From positions 1 to 64,000 of the forward strand of contig JAYELS010000057.1 in NCBI GenBank assembly GCA_034717695.1: a stretch of 64,000 nucleotides of DNA, in the 5' to 3' direction. This DNA comes from NAT127 sp034717695 (GTDB lineage Bacteria > Pseudomonadota > Gammaproteobacteria > Pseudomonadales > Porticoccaceae). A model generated the notes under the pieces. It ran no database searches. It saw nothing but the letters and a program-made list of their open reading frames with translations, and was not told the origin of the DNA. This document shows positions 54,397 through 62,899 of this stretch, piece after piece (the stretch's first letter is position 1; every line of letters begins with the position of its first letter). Made by a program: the position numbers and the translations under genes.

Positions 54397-54585
54397 AACC
54401 TCTGAAAAAGTGCGCTATCGGGCGCATCGCTTCGTTGCGTGCCCAAGGCATTCGCTTCGCTCAGGGGGCAGGACCTCCTCGCTCACCCCTCGCCTATCTA
54501 GCTGATATGTCTCGGCTCTTTCTTGTCAGAGAAGAGCTGCGGGGCGCCTCGCGCTGCATCCCGCTATCACGCTTTTCAGAGGTCC
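54397..54585. mobile_element. MITE-like 189-bp element with terminal inverted repeats
   Basis: ACCTCTGAAAA (54398-54408) is matched in inverted orientation by TTTTCAGAGGT (54573-54583). The similarity runs on imperfectly to about 26 bp (AAGTGCGCTATCGGG against the complement of CCCGCTATCACGCTT). The interior has no plausible gene. No target-site duplication is clear. It lies between the hemolysin-family operon and the GGDEF/EAL gene. Confidence 0.55.
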
Positions 54586-54609
54586 CTCAAGTGGAAGTTG
54601 GCGGCGGCT

Positions 54610-56880
54610 TCAGGCCCGCCGGCTGGGTTGGGGTGCGTCGACGCCCTGGTCTTCGATGCGGCGTATCAGTGCCGCCAGCTCCTTGAGGGGTACGGGGCCG
54701 CCGAACAGGTAGCCCTGTGCCATGTCACAGCCGAGGGCCTCGAGGGTTTCGAGCTGCGCCGGGGTCTCGACGCCGTTGGCCACCACCTGGATGCCCAGCA
54801 GGTGGCTCATGGCGATGGCCGCCGCCGAGAGCCTGAAGATGTCCCGGTCGCTGGTGAGACCGGCCACCAGGGTAGCATCGATCTTCACCGCCAGCACCGG
54901 GTGGCGCAGATCCCTGAGGCTCGCGTGGCCGGTGCCGAAGTGGTCGATGTGCAGCCCGACGCCGGCCTGGCCGAGGGCGTCGAGACCGATGCGACTGCCC
55001 GCCAGGCGGTCGGAGAACGCCGCCTCGGGAATCTCCAGGGTGAGCAGCGCGGGGGAGAATCCGCTCTCCGCGAGGGCGGTGCGCACCGCGGCGAAGAAGT
55101 CGGGGTGGTTGAATTCCCGGGAGGACAGGTTGACGGACAGGCCGAGGGGCTCGCCGGGCCGCTCGCGGTTGAGGGCGGTGATGTCCTCCACCGCATGGCG
55201 GACCACGTACTGGCCGATCTGGGTGATGAGGTTGGTGTCGGCGATGGCGGGGATGAATTCGGCGGGCATCGCCACCCGGTCGCCGTCGCGGCGCCAGCGC
55301 AGCAGGGCCTCCACCGACACCACCTTGCCGCTGGCGAAGGAGAACACCGGCTGGTAGACCAGGAACAGGGCCTCCCCGGCCAGGGCGGCGACAAGGCCGT
55401 GGTACTGCGCGCGGCGGCGTTCCGCCTCCCGGTGCAGGGCGGTGGAGAAAAACTGGATGGTGTTCTTGCCCAGCTGCTTGGCCCGGTACATGGCCAGGTC
55501 GCCGTTGTTGAGCAGTTGCTCCGGGTCATCGCCGTCGTCGGGGCAGAGGGTGACACCGAGGCTGGCGGTGCACTGAATGCTGTGGTCGTCGATCTGGATG
55601 GGCGCCCGCAGGGTGTCGAGCAGGTTGGCGGCCAGTTGGGCCACGTCCGCCGGGGGCTGGATATCCATCAGCAGCACGGTGAATTCGTCGCCGCCGATGC
55701 GGGCGGCGGTGTCGCTTTTGCGGATGCTGGCGGTCAGGCGCTCCGCGATGGTGATCAGCAGGCGGTCGCCGACGCTGTGGCCGAGGCTGTCGTTGACGGC
55801 CTTGAACATGTCCAGGTCCACGTAGATCAGGGCGAATCCCTGGCCGCCGCGGCGCTGGCGGTGGATGGCCTGGGTGAGCCGGTCGATGAACAGCTTGCGG
55901 TTGGGCAGGCCGGTGAGTTCATCGTGGAAGGCCATGGCCTCCAGTTGGCGGGTCTGGCCCGCCACCTGTTCCCGCAGGCGCTCCGGCAGGCGCAGGTAGA
56001 GGTAGGCGATCCAGGCGAGCACGGTGCCGACGAGGCCGCTGATGGCGAGGCCCGTGAAGTAGCCGGGGCCGTGGGCCTCGGGGGTGGCGAAGGTCAGGTC
56101 GAGGAACCACTGCTCGTTGGGCAGATCCACCGTGGCGGTCACCACTGGCGGCGGGAGTTCTTCGTCGAGCACGCCGGCAAACACCGACTTCTCCCCGGTT
56201 TCCGGCGCCAGGCGCCACAGCCGGTAGTGGTAGCCCTGCTCGGTGAGCAGGCCGAGCTGGGTGCTGGCGAGGAATTCCTCCAGCATGATCAGCACCGACG
56301 CCAGCCCCCAGAACCGGTCGCCTCCCTGGCCATCGGGCAGGAACACGGGGTAGCGGCCAAAGATACCGACGCCGCCCTGGATCAGGGGTATGGGGCCGAC
56401 CACCGTCAGGGTGCGGGACTCGATGGCCTTCATCGACCCGCGCCGCAGGTACTGGTTGGTGACGATGTCGTAGCCGAGTGCGGCTTCGTGGCCGGGGAGG
56501 GGATGGATGCGGGAGATGACCCCGCCGGGGGCCAGCTGCAGGTTGGTGATACCGCCGATCTCGGCGATGAGGCGGTCGGCGTAGGCCTCGAAGTCGGCGA
56601 TCTCGCCGTTGTGTTCCCGCAGCTGGTGGCCGAGCAGGTGGGCCGCCAACGTGTGCTTGGCGAGCTGGCGTTGCAGCAGGATGGCGTGGACCTTGGCCAC
56701 ATCGTCCAGTTGCTGGCGGCGCTCCAGATCCCAGTTGCTGTCGCGAATCTGTTGCACGGCGTAGCCGATCGCCACCACCGCGGCGAAGATCAGGATGGGA
56801 ATGCCATGGAGGCGCAGCCGGCCGCGACTGTGCCGGGCATCGCGGGCTGTCCTGTCGAACCGGGCTTTGATGGCGAGCAC
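54610..56880 (-). CDS. GGDEF/EAL c-di-GMP protein with degenerate EAL domain
   Basis: The 756-residue protein has a membrane helix (IPILIFAAVVAIGYAV), a CHASE-like periplasmic sensor (~50-270), a second helix (GLAISGLVGTVLAWIAYLYL), a GGDEF domain (~310-470) with intact IGGDEF and an EAL domain (~490-750). The EAL motif (VEALLRW) and LSVNLS are present, but DDFGTG reads IDHFGTG and the metal-site AEGVET reads ANGVET, so two key phosphodiesterase residues are changed. It probably makes c-di-GMP or acts as a receptor. The start is a GTG with GGAGGG unusually close. It stands alone, upstream of argF's 3' end. Confidence 0.9.
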   Translation of the reverse strand: MLAIKARFDRTARDARHSRGRLRLHGIPILIFAAVVAIGYAVQQIRDSNWDLERRQQLDDVAKVHAILLQRQLAKHTLAAHLLGHQLREHNGEIADFEAYADRLIAEIGGITNLQLAPGGVISRIHPLPGHEAALGYDIVTNQYLRRGSMKAIESRTLTVVGPIPLIQGGVGIFGRYPVFLPDGQGGDRFWGLASVLIMLEEFLASTQLGLLTEQGYHYRLWRLAPETGEKSVFAGVLDEELPPPVVTATVDLPNEQWFLDLTFATPEAHGPGYFTGLAISGLVGTVLAWIAYLYLRLPERLREQVAGQTRQLEAMAFHDELTGLPNRKLFIDRLTQAIHRQRRGGQGFALIYVDLDMFKAVNDSLGHSVGDRLLITIAERLTASIRKSDTAARIGGDEFTVLLMDIQPPADVAQLAANLLDTLRAPIQIDDHSIQCTASLGVTLCPDDGDDPEQLLNNGDLAMYRAKQLGKNTIQFFSTALHREAERRRAQYHGLVAALAGEALFLVYQPVFSFASGKVVSVEALLRWRRDGDRVAMPAEFIPAIADTNLITQIGQYVVRHAVEDITALNRERPGEPLGLSVNLSSREFNHPDFFAAVRTALAESGFSPALLTLEIPEAAFSDRLAGSRIGLDALGQAGVGLHIDHFGTGHASLRDLRHPVLAVKIDATLVAGLTSDRDIFRLSAAAIAMSHLLGIQVVANGVETPAQLETLEALGCDMAQGYLFGGPVPLKELAALIRRIEDQGVDAPQPSRRA

Positions 56881-56971
56881 CCCTCCAGTGGGAGGCCCCG
56901 GGGGCCTTTGTGGCCAAGCTTAAACCAAAGGCCGGAGGGCAACAACGCGGGCGGTGGTGGCGCCGGGGAGG

Positions 56972-57877
56972 TCAGCGGAGGAGAAATTCCATCAGCGCCT
57001 TCTGGGCGTGGAGGCGGTTTTCCGCCTCATCCCAGATCACCGAGTAGGTGGGGTCCTCCATCAGCTCGGCGCTGACTTCCATGCCCCGGTAGGCGGGCAG
57101 GCAGTGCATGAAGAGGGCCTCCGGCGCGGCCCGGGCCATCAGCCCGTGATTCACCTGGTAACCCTTGAAGGCGGCGAGGCGCTGCTGCTTTTCCTCCTCC
57201 TGGCCCATGGAGGCCCAGGTATCGGTGACCACCAGGTGGGCGCCGGCCACGGCATCCTCGGGGGATCGGGTGAGGTGAATGCGGTCGGCGTGGCGGGCCA
57301 GCAGGGCGGCGTCGGGGTCGTAGCCTACCGGGCAGGCGAGACGCAGCCGGAAGTCGAACTGGGCGGCGGCGTTGATGTAGGAGTTGGCCATGTTGTTGCC
57401 GTCCCCCACCCAGGCCACGGTCTTGCCCCGGATGCTGCCCCGCTGCTCGACGAAGGTCTGGATATCGGCGAGCAGCTGGCAGGGGTGGAAGCTGTCGGTG
57501 AGGGCGTTGATCACCGGCACCGAGGAGTAGGCGGCGAATTTCTCCAGCTTGTCGTGGCCGAAGGTGCGAATCATCACGATATCCACCATCCGCGACAGCA
57601 CCCGGGCGGTGTCCTCGATGGGCTCACCGCGGCCCAGCTGGGTGTCGTTGGGGGACAGGAAGATGGCGCTGCCGCCGAGCTGGGCCATGCCCGCCTCGAA
57701 GGATACCCGGGTGCGGGTCGAGGCCTTCTCGAAAATCATGCCGAGCACCTTGCCGTCGAGGGGCTTGCCCGCGCGGCCGGCTCTGTGCTCGGCCTTGAGG
57801 GCGATGGCCCGCTGGATAACAGCCTCGAGCTCGGCGGGGGTGAGGTCCTTGAGGGTGAGAAAGTGTCGCACGGCCAT
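56972..57877 (-). CDS. argF: Ornithine carbamoyltransferase
   Basis: The 301-residue enzyme joins carbamoyl phosphate and ornithine to citrulline. The carbamoyl-phosphate loop FEKASTRTRVSFE (~residue 50), FHPCQLLADI (~131) and MHCLPAYRGMEV (~260) with the catalytic Cys are all intact, as is the ornithine-site DTWASMGQEEEK. Length is normal. It lies 38 bp after argD on the same strand, so the two arginine genes form an operon. The ATG at 57877 is well placed. Regulation is probably set at the argD leader. Confidence 0.96.
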   Translation of the reverse strand: MAVRHFLTLKDLTPAELEAVIQRAIALKAEHRAGRAGKPLDGKVLGMIFEKASTRTRVSFEAGMAQLGGSAIFLSPNDTQLGRGEPIEDTARVLSRMVDIVMIRTFGHDKLEKFAAYSSVPVINALTDSFHPCQLLADIQTFVEQRGSIRGKTVAWVGDGNNMANSYINAAAQFDFRLRLACPVGYDPDAALLARHADRIHLTRSPEDAVAGAHLVVTDTWASMGQEEEKQQRLAAFKGYQVNHGLMARAAPEALFMHCLPAYRGMEVSAELMEDPTYSVIWDEAENRLHAQKALMEFLLR

Positions 57878-57915
57878 GGGGCAAGCCCTTTACTGGAAGT
57901 TGAGTGTCGCGGCGC

Positions 57916-59094
57916 TCAGGTGCTGGCGAAGGCGCGGATCAGCGGTGCCAGGGTGGCCACCAGCTCGTCGCCCTCGTCATCGCCGAGGGTGAGGGGCGGC
58001 AACAGGCGCACCACCTTCTCGGCGGTGACGTTGATCAACAGGCCCGCGTCCGCCGCCTGTTGCACCAGGTCGGCGCAGGGGCGGTCGAGTTCGATGCCGA
58101 CCATCAGGCCCTGGCCGCGGATATCACGCACCGCGGCGCAGCCCTCGAGGGCGCGGGCAAGGTCGGCGCGCAGGCGCTCGCCAAGGTCGGCGGCGCGGGC
58201 CGCCAGGTTCTCGCCGTCCAAGGTGTTGAGGGTGGCGAGGGCCGCGGCGCAGGCCACCGGGTTGCCGCCGAAGGTGGAGCCGTGGTTGCCGGGCTTCATC
58301 AGGGTTGCCGCCACGCCGGAGGCCAGGCAGGCCCCCAGGGGGAAGCCGTTGGCGAGGCCCTTGGCGGTGGTCACCACGTCGGGCAGGATGCCGTGCCGCT
58401 GATAATTGAAGAAGGTGCCGGTGCGGCCGTTGCCGGTCTGCACTTCGTCGAGCATCAGCAGCCATTGGTGCTCATCGCACAGGGCGCGCAGGGCTTGCAG
58501 GTAGCCGGCATCGGGCACGAATACCCCGCCTTCCCCCTGGATCGGCTCCACCAGGATGGCCACCACGTCCGGGTTGTTGGCGGCGATGGACCGCAGGGCG
58601 GCGACGTCGTTGTAGGGGGCGCGCACGAAGCCGCTCACCAGGGGCTCGAAGCCCGCCTGCACCTTGCGGTTGCCGGTGGCGGTGAGGGTGGCCAGGGTGC
58701 GGCCGTGGAAGGCGTGATCCATGACGATGACGGTGGGCAGCTTGACATTGCGCCCGTGGCCGTAAAGGCGAGCGAGCTTGATGGCCGCTTCGTTGGCCTC
58801 CGCACCGGAATTGCCGAAGAAGACGTTGGTCATGCCCGACAGCTGGCAGAGCCTGTCCGCCAGCTGCTGCTGCACCGGGATGTTGTAGAGGTTGGAGCAG
58901 TGCACCAGGGTTTGCGCCTGCGCGACCACCGCCTGGGTGACCGCCGGGTGGGCGTGGCCGAGGCCGCACACGGCGATGCCGGACAGGGCGTCCAGATAGG
59001 CCTTGCCGTTGTCGTCCCACACCCGGGAGCCCTGGCCACGAACGATGGTCAGGGCGCGGGTGCCGTAGGTGTTCATCAGTGCCTGGGTCGCCAT
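57916..59094 (-). CDS. argD: Acetylornithine aminotransferase
   Basis: The 392-residue class-III PLP enzyme makes N-acetylornithine from the semialdehyde in arginine synthesis and probably acts on succinyl-diaminopimelate too. Visible are FGNSGAEANEAAIKLAR, HAFHGRTLATL, LLMLDEVQTGNGRTG and the Schiff-base lysine in VVTTAKGLANGFPLG near residue 240. Its position directly before argF supports the assignment over the similar enzyme at 2185-3375. The ATG at 59094 has GGAG upstream. Its leader carries a terminator-like hairpin ~45 bp before the start, a possible attenuator. Confidence 0.95.
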   Translation of the reverse strand: MATQALMNTYGTRALTIVRGQGSRVWDDNGKAYLDALSGIAVCGLGHAHPAVTQAVVAQAQTLVHCSNLYNIPVQQQLADRLCQLSGMTNVFFGNSGAEANEAAIKLARLYGHGRNVKLPTVIVMDHAFHGRTLATLTATGNRKVQAGFEPLVSGFVRAPYNDVAALRSIAANNPDVVAILVEPIQGEGGVFVPDAGYLQALRALCDEHQWLLMLDEVQTGNGRTGTFFNYQRHGILPDVVTTAKGLANGFPLGACLASGVAATLMKPGNHGSTFGGNPVACAAALATLNTLDGENLAARAADLGERLRADLARALEGCAAVRDIRGQGLMVGIELDRPCADLVQQAADAGLLINVTAEKVVRLLPPLTLGDDEGDELVATLAPLIRAFAST

Positions 59095-59127
59095 GGCCGT
59101 GACTCCAACAAGTGCGGTTGCGTGACG

Positions 59128-59158
59128 CCAAAAACACAACAGGCAGCGAGGCTGCCTG
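59128..59158 (-). promoter_or_regulatory. Terminator-like hairpin in the argD leader
   Basis: Read on the minus strand, CAGGCAGC and GCTGCCTG form a perfect 8-bp stem with a CTC loop, followed by the T-rich TTGTGTTTTT. It lies between any argD promoter and the argD start, with no minus-strand gene upstream to terminate. Confidence 0.5.
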
Positions 59159-59238
59159 CGTGAAAAGGGCGGAATGGTATCGCCAAGCCCGGGCCAATGC
59201 AATGCCGGCGGACATGCCCGCTGGCGCGGCCCGGCACG

Positions 59239-59267
59239 TTTCGGAAGCCACCAAAAGCGGGTAGAAT
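59239..59267 (+). promoter_or_regulatory. Predicted grxD promoter
   Basis: -10 TAGAAT (59262-59267) sits inside the short palindrome GGGTA-GAA-TACCC. The -35 (TTTCGG, 59239-59244, 17-bp spacing) is weak. Confidence 0.45.
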
Positions 59268-59354
59268 ACCCGACCTTTACGCTCGACTATTCATCGCGGG
59301 CCCGCGCCGGGCCCGGCAACCCCGAACAGCCATCCCCATCCGAGGTAATCACAC

Positions 59355-59672
59355 ATGGATATCATGGAGACCATCAAAGAACAGATCGAGGGCAACCCGG
59401 TCATCCTCTACATGAAGGGCAACCCCAACCAGCCCCAGTGCGGGTTTTCGTCCCGGGCGGTGCAGGCGGTCATGGCCTGTGGCAAGCGTTTTGCTTATGT
59501 GGATATCCTGAGCAACCCCGACATTCGCGCCAACCTGCCCAAGTACGGCAATTGGCCGACCTTTCCCCAGCTGTGGATCAAGGGCGAACTGGTGGGCGGC
59601 TCCGACATCATCGCCGAGTTGCAGGCCAGCGGCGAGCTGCAGCAGATGATCGACGAGGCCACGGCGGAGTAA
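59355..59672 (+). CDS. grxD: Monothiol glutaredoxin GrxD (Grx4)
   Basis: The 105-residue protein is a CGFS-type monothiol glutaredoxin that carries and delivers [2Fe-2S] clusters with glutathione. The active site is PQCGFSSRAVQAV near residue 29. The GSH-binding residues are in YGNWPTFPQLWIKGELVGGSDII (cores WPTFPQLW and GGSDI) near 66-85. Length is standard. GAGGTAATCACAC precedes the ATG at 59355. It stands as a single gene, followed after 140 bp by a peroxiredoxin gene; both deal with redox and iron stress, though they probably have separate promoters. Confidence 0.97.
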   Translation: MDIMETIKEQIEGNPVILYMKGNPNQPQCGFSSRAVQAVMACGKRFAYVDILSNPDIRANLPKYGNWPTFPQLWIKGELVGGSDIIAELQASGELQQMIDEATAE

Positions 59673-59812
59673 TCCCGGTTTTCCGCGGGTGTCGTCATAG
59701 CCATCTTTAATGAAAGGGCAACAATGGATTGTGTATCATTGCGCCCCGCCGTCGCCCCCTTCGGGCGACAGAGATCCCAACTCAACCTATGACCTTTGAA
59801 GGAGTGTAAACA

Positions 59813-60415
59813 ATGGGTGTATTAGTAGGTAAACCAGCGCCAGACTTCACCGCCGCCGCCGTGCTCGGCAATGGCGACATCGTCACCGACTTCAACCTGT
59901 CCACCGTGATCAAGGGCAAGAAGGCGGTGATCTTTTTCTACCCGCTGGACTTCACCTTCGTCTGCCCGTCCGAGCTGATCGCCTTCGACAACCGCTACGA
60001 GGAATTCAAGAAGCGCGGCGTGGAAGTGATCGGCGTGTCCATCGACAGCCAGTGGACCCACAACGCCTGGCGCAACACCTCCGTGGATGCCGGCGGCATC
60101 GGCCCCGTCAAGTACGCCCTGGTGGCCGATGTCAAGCACGAGATCTGCCAGGCCTATGACGTCGAATCCGCCGGCGGCGTCGCCTTCCGCGGCTCCTTCC
60201 TGATCGACGAGAACGGCGTGGTGCGCCACCAGGTGGTCAACGACCTGCCCCTCGGCCGCAACGTCGACGAGATGCTGCGCATGGTCGATGCCCTGCAATT
60301 CCACCAGGAGCACGGCGAAGTGTGCCCCGCGGGCTGGAAGCAGGGCGACCAGGGCATGAAGGCCAACCCCCAGGGCGTTGCCTCCTACCTGGCGGAGAAT
60401 GCCACCAGCCTCTGA
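59813..60415 (+). CDS. 2-Cys peroxiredoxin (AhpC/Prx1 type)
   Basis: The 200-residue thiol peroxidase reduces hydrogen peroxide and organic peroxides. The peroxidatic Cys is in PLDFTFVCPSELIAF near residue 51 and the resolving Cys in HGEVCPAGWKQGD near residue 172. GGVAFRGSFLIDE is typical. AAGGAG lies before the ATG. A -10-like TATCAT is found at 59734-59739. No AhpF gene is adjacent, so electrons probably come from thioredoxin. The gene ends at a strong terminator shared with ppa. Confidence 0.95.
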   Translation: MGVLVGKPAPDFTAAAVLGNGDIVTDFNLSTVIKGKKAVIFFYPLDFTFVCPSELIAFDNRYEEFKKRGVEVIGVSIDSQWTHNAWRNTSVDAGGIGPVKYALVADVKHEICQAYDVESAGGVAFRGSFLIDENGVVRHQVVNDLPLGRNVDEMLRMVDALQFHQEHGEVCPAGWKQGDQGMKANPQGVASYLAENATSL

Positions 60416-60443
60416 GCCTCACCTCCCCTCGCAGGGACTGCGA

Positions 60444-60483
60444 CCCACAAAAAAGCCCCGCCTGCGCGGGGCTTTTTTGTGGG
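60444..60483. terminator. Bidirectional terminator, 18-bp stem
   Basis: CCCACAAAAAAGCCCCGC pairs perfectly with GCGGGGCTTTTTTGTGGG around a CTGC loop. It serves the peroxiredoxin gene and convergent ppa. Confidence 0.95.
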
Positions 60484-60497
60484 CGGAGCGCGCTTTA

Positions 60498-61034
60498 TCA
60501 GGCGTTGCTTTTCAGATAGCGCTCGCGGGACGCCATGATTTCCTTGCGGGCATCCTCGGCGTGGGACCAGTTGTCCACCTTCACCCACTTGCCTTCCTCG
60601 AGATCCTTGTAGTTCTCGAAGTAGTGGGCAATCTGCTTGAGCAGCAGTTCCGGCACGTCGCCCACATCCTGGATGTGCTCGTACTGCTTGGTGAGCTTGC
60701 TGTGGGGCACGGCGATCAGCTTGGCGTCGCTGCCGGATTCGTCGGTCATGTTGAGAATGCCGATGGGGCGGCTGCGGATCACCGAGCCCGGCATCACCGG
60801 GTAGGGGGAGATCACCAGCACGTCCAGGGGGTCGCCGTCCTCGGACAGGGTGCCGGGGATGAAGCCGTAGTTGGCGGGGTAGAACATCGGGGTGGCCACG
60901 AAGCGGTCGACGAAGATGGCGTCGTATTCTTTCTCGATTTCGTACTTGATGGGATCGTGGTTGGCGGGAATCTCGATGATGACATTGATGTCGTTCGGCA
61001 GATCGTTGCCGGCCGGGATGCTGCTGTAACTCAT
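60498..61034 (-). CDS. ppa: Inorganic pyrophosphatase
   Basis: The 178-residue family I enzyme splits pyrophosphate to phosphate and drives biosynthesis forward. Active-site residues are in IEIPANHDPIKYEIEKE, the FYPANYGFIPGTLSEDGDPLDVLVI core (metal-binding Asp of EDGDPLDVL) and KWVKVDNW. Length matches bacterial hexameric pyrophosphatases. I chose the ATG at 61034 with AAGG upstream; a longer frame upstream has no homologous pattern. It is divergent from hemN, with about 200 bp between starts including an Anr/FNR box. Confidence 0.97.
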   Translation of the reverse strand: MSYSSIPAGNDLPNDINVIIEIPANHDPIKYEIEKEYDAIFVDRFVATPMFYPANYGFIPGTLSEDGDPLDVLVISPYPVMPGSVIRSRPIGILNMTDESGSDAKLIAVPHSKLTKQYEHIQDVGDVPELLLKQIAHYFENYKDLEEGKWVKVDNWSHAEDARKEIMASRERYLKSNA

Positions 61035-61148
61035 AGCGGGCCTTCTGGTGGTGTGGGTGGGTATTGGGGGGCGAAAGTATAGCTTTGCAAGCCTCGAATA
61101 ACCAGCCGCCAGGGTCCCGCCCCGCCCGTGGCGGTGCGGCAAATTTCC

Positions 61149-61190
61149 TTGATAAACATCAAGGTAAGAGGCCTGGGATTGTTCGACAAT
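61149..61190 (+). promoter_or_regulatory. Anr/FNR box and -10 of hemN
   Basis: TTGAT-AAAC-ATCAA (61149-61162) is a perfect FNR/Anr site, extended to a 7-bp-arm palindrome. GACAAT (61185-61190) is a -10 at the correct distance for a class II activated promoter: box centre ~41.5 bp before a start at ~61197. Confidence 0.88.
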
Positions 61191-61237
61191 GGCCCTGTTG
61201 ATCAATCGGGACAAGTCGTCCCCAGCCGGGAGCCACC

Positions 61238-62644
61238 ATGGGCCACACCGTTACCGAAGGGCAGGACACCCCGCGCTGGGACGATGCGCTGATCGCCCGC
61301 TACGACCTGTCCGGGCCGCGCTACACCTCCTACCCCACAGCGCCCCAGTTCCACGGCGGTTTTGGCGAGGAGGGCCTCAGGGCGGCGGTGGCGCGGAGCA
61401 ACGCCCGGGGTGGGCCCCTGTCCCTCTACGTCCACATCCCCTTTTGCAGCAGGGTTTGCTACTACTGCGCCTGCAACAAGATCATCACCGCCAACCGTCA
61501 GGTGGCGGCTCCCTACCTGTACCGGGTGGAGCGGGAAATGGCGATGATGGCGGCGCTGGTGGATACCGATCGCCCGGTGAACCAGCTGCACTGGGGCGGC
61601 GGCACCCCCACCTATATCAGCGATGACGAGAAGCGCCAGCTGATGGCCGCCACAAGGCGCCATTTCAACCTGCGGGACGACGACGGCGGCGAATACGCCA
61701 TCGAGATCCACCCCGGGGATACCAGCGTCGCGACCATCGCCTGCCTGCGGGAGCTGGGCTTCAACCGCCTGAGCATGGGCATCCAGGATTTCGACCCCGA
61801 TGTGCAGCGCGCCGTGAACCGCTTCAACAGTGTGGCGGAGGTGGGCGAACTGGTGGCGGCCGCCCGCGCCCAGGGCTTTCATTCCATCAGCATGGACCTG
61901 ATCTACGGGCTGCCCCTGCAGAACTGGCGGCGCTTCGAGCGCACCCTCGACGCGGTGATCGCCCTCTCCCCGGATCGCCTCTCCCTGTTCAACTACGCCC
62001 ATATGCCCCAGCTGTTCAAGTCCCAGCGCCATATGGACGCCGCCCAGATGCCGGCGCCGGCGGAGAAGCTCGCCATGCTCCACGGCGCCACCGACAAACT
62101 GCTGGCGGCGGGCTACCTGTTCATCGGCATGGATCATTTCGCCAAGCCCGGCGACGAGCTGGCGGTGGCCCAGCGGGCGGGGCGCCTGGCCCGCAACTTC
62201 CAGGGTTACGCCACCCACGGGGATTGCGACCTGCTGGCCTTCGGCGTGTCCGCCATCAGCGCCCTGGGCGATGCCTTCGCGCAAAACCACAAGGAGATCG
62301 CCGCCTACAATCTCGCCATCGACAGCGGCGCCCTGCCGGTGGCGCGGGGTATTGCCCTGACCCCGGACGACCTCGTTCGCGCCAAGGTCATCGAAGGGCT
62401 GATCTGCCATTTCCAGCTGGACTTCGCCGCCATCGAGCAGCGTTTTGCCATTCGCTTCGAGGACTACTTCGCCGCCGAGCTCGCCGAACTCGCCGCCATT
62501 GCCGCCGATGGCCTTGTGACCCTCGACCCAACCGGTATCCGTGTCACCGCCGCCGGGCGCCTGCTGATCCGCCGCATCTGCATGGTGTTCGATGCCTGGT
62601 TGCGCAGGGCCAACGAGCCGCAGCGGTTTTCGCGGATCATTTGA
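61238..62644 (+). CDS. hemN: Oxygen-independent coproporphyrinogen III oxidase
   Basis: The 468-residue radical-SAM enzyme makes protoporphyrinogen IX without oxygen. The cluster motif PFCSRVCYYCACNKI (C-x3-C-x2-C plus a following Cys) is near residue 72. The N-terminal YTSYPTAPQFH, WGGGTPTYIS, EIHPGDTS and LSMGIQDFDPDVQRAVNR are hallmark HemN segments. Length is standard. GGAGCCACC lies before the ATG at 61238. The Anr/FNR box fits expression under low oxygen. It is a single-gene unit followed by a weak hairpin and a riboswitch-controlled gene. Confidence 0.97.
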   Translation: MGHTVTEGQDTPRWDDALIARYDLSGPRYTSYPTAPQFHGGFGEEGLRAAVARSNARGGPLSLYVHIPFCSRVCYYCACNKIITANRQVAAPYLYRVEREMAMMAALVDTDRPVNQLHWGGGTPTYISDDEKRQLMAATRRHFNLRDDDGGEYAIEIHPGDTSVATIACLRELGFNRLSMGIQDFDPDVQRAVNRFNSVAEVGELVAAARAQGFHSISMDLIYGLPLQNWRRFERTLDAVIALSPDRLSLFNYAHMPQLFKSQRHMDAAQMPAPAEKLAMLHGATDKLLAAGYLFIGMDHFAKPGDELAVAQRAGRLARNFQGYATHGDCDLLAFGVSAISALGDAFAQNHKEIAAYNLAIDSGALPVARGIALTPDDLVRAKVIEGLICHFQLDFAAIEQRFAIRFEDYFAAELAELAAIAADGLVTLDPTGIRVTAAGRLLIRRICMVFDAWLRRANEPQRFSRII

Positions 62645-62659
62645 GCTGCGAAATGCTCG

Positions 62660-62694
62660 AGCCCCGGCGGATCCTCCGGGCTGAATCGCTTTTA
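62660..62694 (+). terminator. Weak terminator after hemN
   Basis: AGCCC[C]GG and CCGGGCT form a stem with one bulged base; TTTT follows seven bases later. Efficiency is doubtful. Confidence 0.4.
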
Positions 62695-62742
62695 TCCACT
62701 CCACCACTCCGCTACAATCCGCGCCGTCGCAGTCGCGACGAA

Positions 62743-62828
62743 ACCTTAGGGGTGGCCGCAAGGCCTGAGATGTCCGCAAGGATGAACCCTTCGAACCTGA
62801 TCCGGTTAATGCCGGCGTAGGGATAGGT
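62743..62828 (+). promoter_or_regulatory. TPP (THI-box) riboswitch
   Basis: The conserved core is unmistakable: GGGGTG, CTGAGATG, AACCCTTCGAACCTGATCCGG (core GAACCTGATC), GTTAATGCCGGCGTAGGGA. Internal stems with GCAA loops are present (GGCC-GCAA-GGCC and TCC-GCAA-GGA). A -10-like TACAAT lies at 62713-62718. About 70 nt follow before the coding start; no strong terminator is seen, so control may act on ribosome access at CGGAGG (62888-62893). Confidence 0.95.
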
Positions 62829-62899
62829 GCTCTGTCGATTCCAGCCTTCCAAACGCGCAAACCGGGTCTCCCTGACGCTGTGAGTTTCGGAGGCTCAAC

